Of a DNA stretch of 64,000 bases, positions 61,501 to 64,000 are shown one piece after another. The translations under genes and the position numbers were made by a program. Source of the stretch: Rhynochetos jubatus (taxonomy: Eukaryota; Chordata; Aves; Eurypygiformes; Rhynochetidae). Below the pieces are notes generated by a model, which ran no database searches, was not told the DNA's origin, and was given only the letters and a program-made list of their open reading frames with translations. Within the stretch, counting starts at the first letter, position 1, and every line of letters starts with the position of its first letter. The stretch is taken from the NCBI GenBank assembly GCA_027574665.1, contig CM050676.1, forward strand, positions 1,602,157 through 1,666,156, given 5' to 3'.

Positions 61501-64000
61501 CCAGGTGCTTTGCTGATGTGAAGCACACATTAGAAATAGCTAGATTAATTAGATCATCTCCTCATTTTTAGCTGCTTGGTTTTCCCTGGTAGCTGGCAGC
61601 TTGCTGCAGGAGCATTAGGCAACGTTCATGGGGGACAGGTGATTTTTAAGCTATCCGTGGGATATTGAATTTTGCCCTTCCCCCCTGGGCTGGGAACAAA
61701 TGCTGGCAGCCGTGAGACCTGGCTCCTTTCCAGTTGTCATCCAGGCACTTGCTGATCGTGTCTGTCTCAGCCAGATCTTTGTCCTTTCAGTCATTTGCTT
61801 TGGTTTTTCTTAATTATCCGGCGAAGGACAGCCCTGGGGGGATGTAAGTGGGTTTATTTACACGTGCCCTTTTCACTGCTATGTCTGTATTGTTGTGGGG
61901 ACTTCCAACTGGGAGCAGGAAAAGAAGTGTGGTGTTTTTAGGGATGTGTGGTGGACCCAGCATATCCACTTAAAACACAGGGGAAGGGAGGGCTGTGGCA
62001 GGAGTGAGAACGTGAGGGTTTGAATCCCAGGCACTTTCAGGACTATTTTTAAATGCTTTGTAGTGTTTTTGGAAACAAGAGGTCAGCAGTTTGGCCAGAA
62101 GCAAGCTGCGTGCAGCCGGGTGCTCTCAGACGTTACTCCACTGGTGCATCTGGGATCTGGCATTCAGCACCCGTGCTCCTCCTGCTCCAACCTTCCCCAG
62201 CACGTACCAGTGGTCCCCCAGTGCCACCTTGCTAATCCGCTCAGCTGAGCTGTGTCAAACCCTGCCATGGTTCTTGGCTGCTAAAGGAATCCTAGAAAGG
62301 GCGAGGTAAAGCCATTTTCCATTTAATAAGCCATTTGTGACTTGTGCCCCGGGATCTGCAGGCTTTCCTGCTCCGCGGTTTGCATTTCTGCCCACTCTTT
62401 CTGTCCGTTTTTTGTTGTGCTCTGCCATTTAGACTCTAGGAGAGCTCTTGTTTCGGAGCATTTGCTTTAACCTTGTCAGACAAGTAAATGAGTACTGAAA
62501 GGCAGGTTTCCAGCAAGCAACCTTGTGCTAGCTGGCTGTGATTTGTGTCGCTTCCTGGCTTTAAAACAAACAAACCAACCAAACCAGTGGTTTTTCCCCC
62601 TCCACAAGCGCGGCAAAAGGAGCATCAACATCTCTGTGCTGTTCCCAGGGACAGCACAAAGCTCTCCTCGAGCGTTACCTACAGAGCTTAAGCAACCGCT
62701 TCCTAGAAAGCGCTGTCCCCGTGCCAGGCCGACACTATGCTCGGGCAGCTGGGAGAAGGCAATGACGCGCTGGCCTCGCAAAGCAGCCTCCAGTCGCCAT
62801 CGTTGGGGACATGGCAGCAACCGTTCCCGCTTGCAGTGAGGCAAGGGGAGACGTGAAAGAGAATTTCAGGGGATTCTGTGTAGTTTGCTTCCCGCGGAGG
62901 CAGGTGGATGAGGGAGTTCCCTCCTTGGCATCAGGCAGGCAGGTGAAGTTGCTGGTGGTGCCGGTTTGCTGCCTGTTGGAAGCAAAGCACATCTGGTGTA
63001 ACTGGCAGCAGGCCTGCTCAGTCTCTGAGACTTTCACACGTGTAACTGGAAGGGAGAGGCCTCTCGCTCGCAGCACGAGGGTTTGTTGCTCCTGGGAAGG
63101 CCGTAAGGCATGAACAAACGTGAGGAGTGTCGAGATAGCGGTGATAAGGTGAAGGCACAAAGAGCAGAGCTGTCTTCCCATCGACACCAGCGGTGGTGTG
63201 GTATTTTGGTGTGCCTGGGTCTGGGAAAAGAGCACTGGTGCCCAGGGGCGGTCGGGTGAGGGAGCAGCCAAGTCAGCCTCCTGTGAGCAGCACGGTCGTA
63301 AGCTAACCCCGGTGAAGACGGGCTTTGCTCCTGTCTGACAGGCCTTCCAGTGGCCTTTTATTTTCCACTCCTGGTGCTCAGAAGGAAAGTCATGTTGGCT
63401 TTTGCGGTTAGTGACATTGTAGTTACAGGACAGTTGACATGAGTGGCCTCCTGAGCCTCTCCTGTCGCGCAGCAGGAAGGCAGTGGGGTTTTCCAAGTGT
63501 TAAGATGCTCCAAGCTGACCTGCTTGAAGGCACACTTAGCAGAGAGGCTGGGAGATCTGGGCTCTCTACCCCTTCTATTTTGCATCCTTCATGATGCAAA
63601 TCCACTTTCTAACCCCTTTGCTCCCTTTTTCCTTTTTTGAGATATGCAGAGTCTCAGCTGATAAGGGGCGGAGCAGGGTGGGGACCATTTACTGGAGAGA
63701 CTAATTTACAAAGCAAATGGGAGCACAGCTGGCTCTGTTGTGGGGAGACAGCACAGAGCAGCACAAGGGCTCCTCACTGCTGGGCTCTGGGATCGTGTCT
63801 GGCTCCGCGGGGCACGGAGCAGGCAGTGGGTGCATACACACGGTGCGTGCACACCCAGGTGCCGCCGCAACCCCGTTCCTGCGGGCAGAGAAGGGTTATC
63901 TCTGGGAATGTCAGGGTGCATGGCAGGGGGGTTGTTGGAAGCATCGCTTGGTCCGAAACCTGCTGCAGTCAGCAGGATGGTTTCCATTGACTCTGGGTGC
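55560..64000. other. Non-coding region downstream of the CpG island, no gene recognised
   Basis: About 8.4 kb with no recognisable exon or domain and no obvious CR1 or LTR. If the CpG island at 54.8-55.5 kb is a + strand promoter, this would be its first intron. Blocks with homeodomain-like TAAT cores (61530-61570) and AT-rich non-repeat sequence (61195-61330) could be regulatory, but this is only an impression. The longest frame (62735-63496, - strand, 253 codons) looks like low-information sequence. Confidence 0.45.

Noticed and set aside
62017..62028. GGTTTGAATCCC, similar to a tRNA B box
   Set aside because: No matching A box or cloverleaf arms upstream; isolated motif.
62735..63496. 253-codon - strand frame, the longest outside the known genes
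   Set aside because: No recognisable domain, irregular Cys/Ser/Thr-rich composition, and no promoter or CpG island beside it. Length alone is not persuasive, but a search for conservation would settle it.

Overview
The window is nuclear DNA from a bird. It has intron-rich vertebrate genes, several CR1 retroposon fragments, and retroviral solo LTRs that begin TGTCGTGGTTTAAC-like, a type common in neoavian birds. Gene content and order (MICOS13, SAFB, SAFB2) match the human 19p13.3 block in flipped orientation. The exact species cannot be told from the sequence.

Layout. At 1-3.36 kb is MICOS13 on the + strand, with its first exon cut by the window edge. From 3.4 to 9.4 kb is intergenic DNA with a CR1 fragment and a solo LTR flanked by a perfect target-site duplication. 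From 9.4 to 29.5 kb is SAFB on the - strand (21 coding exons, 915 aa by my splicing), with one LTR and four CR1 fragments in its introns. From 29.48 to 30.02 kb is a GC-rich bidirectional promoter. From 30.02 to 46.49 kb is SAFB2 on the + strand (21 coding exons, 958 aa). From 46.5 to 54.8 kb is gene-poor DNA with one CR1. At 54.8-55.5 kb is an isolated CpG island that looks like a promoter; by human gene order it could be the 5' end of PTPRS. From 55.5 to 64 kb I find no coding exon.

SAFB and SAFB2 are paralogous nuclear scaffold/RNA-binding proteins with a SAP domain, acidic central region, RRM, Arg/Glu-rich helix and Gly/Arg-rich tail. All 21 coding exons correspond one to one with the same phases. 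They lie head to head around a shared promoter in which a 16-bp YY1-like element is repeated in inverted orientation, 70-95 bp upstream of each ATG.

The most striking signal is an inverted repeat of about 1,076 bp (21911-22986 against 35894-36970). It covers coding exon 7 of both genes and parts of the flanking introns. The two copies are identical apart from one homopolymer base, whereas homologous intron sequence immediately outside is clearly diverged. The sharp edges indicate recent gene conversion, or else an assembly artefact. The arms face each other across the shared promoter, so recombination between them would exchange exons 1-6 of the two genes.
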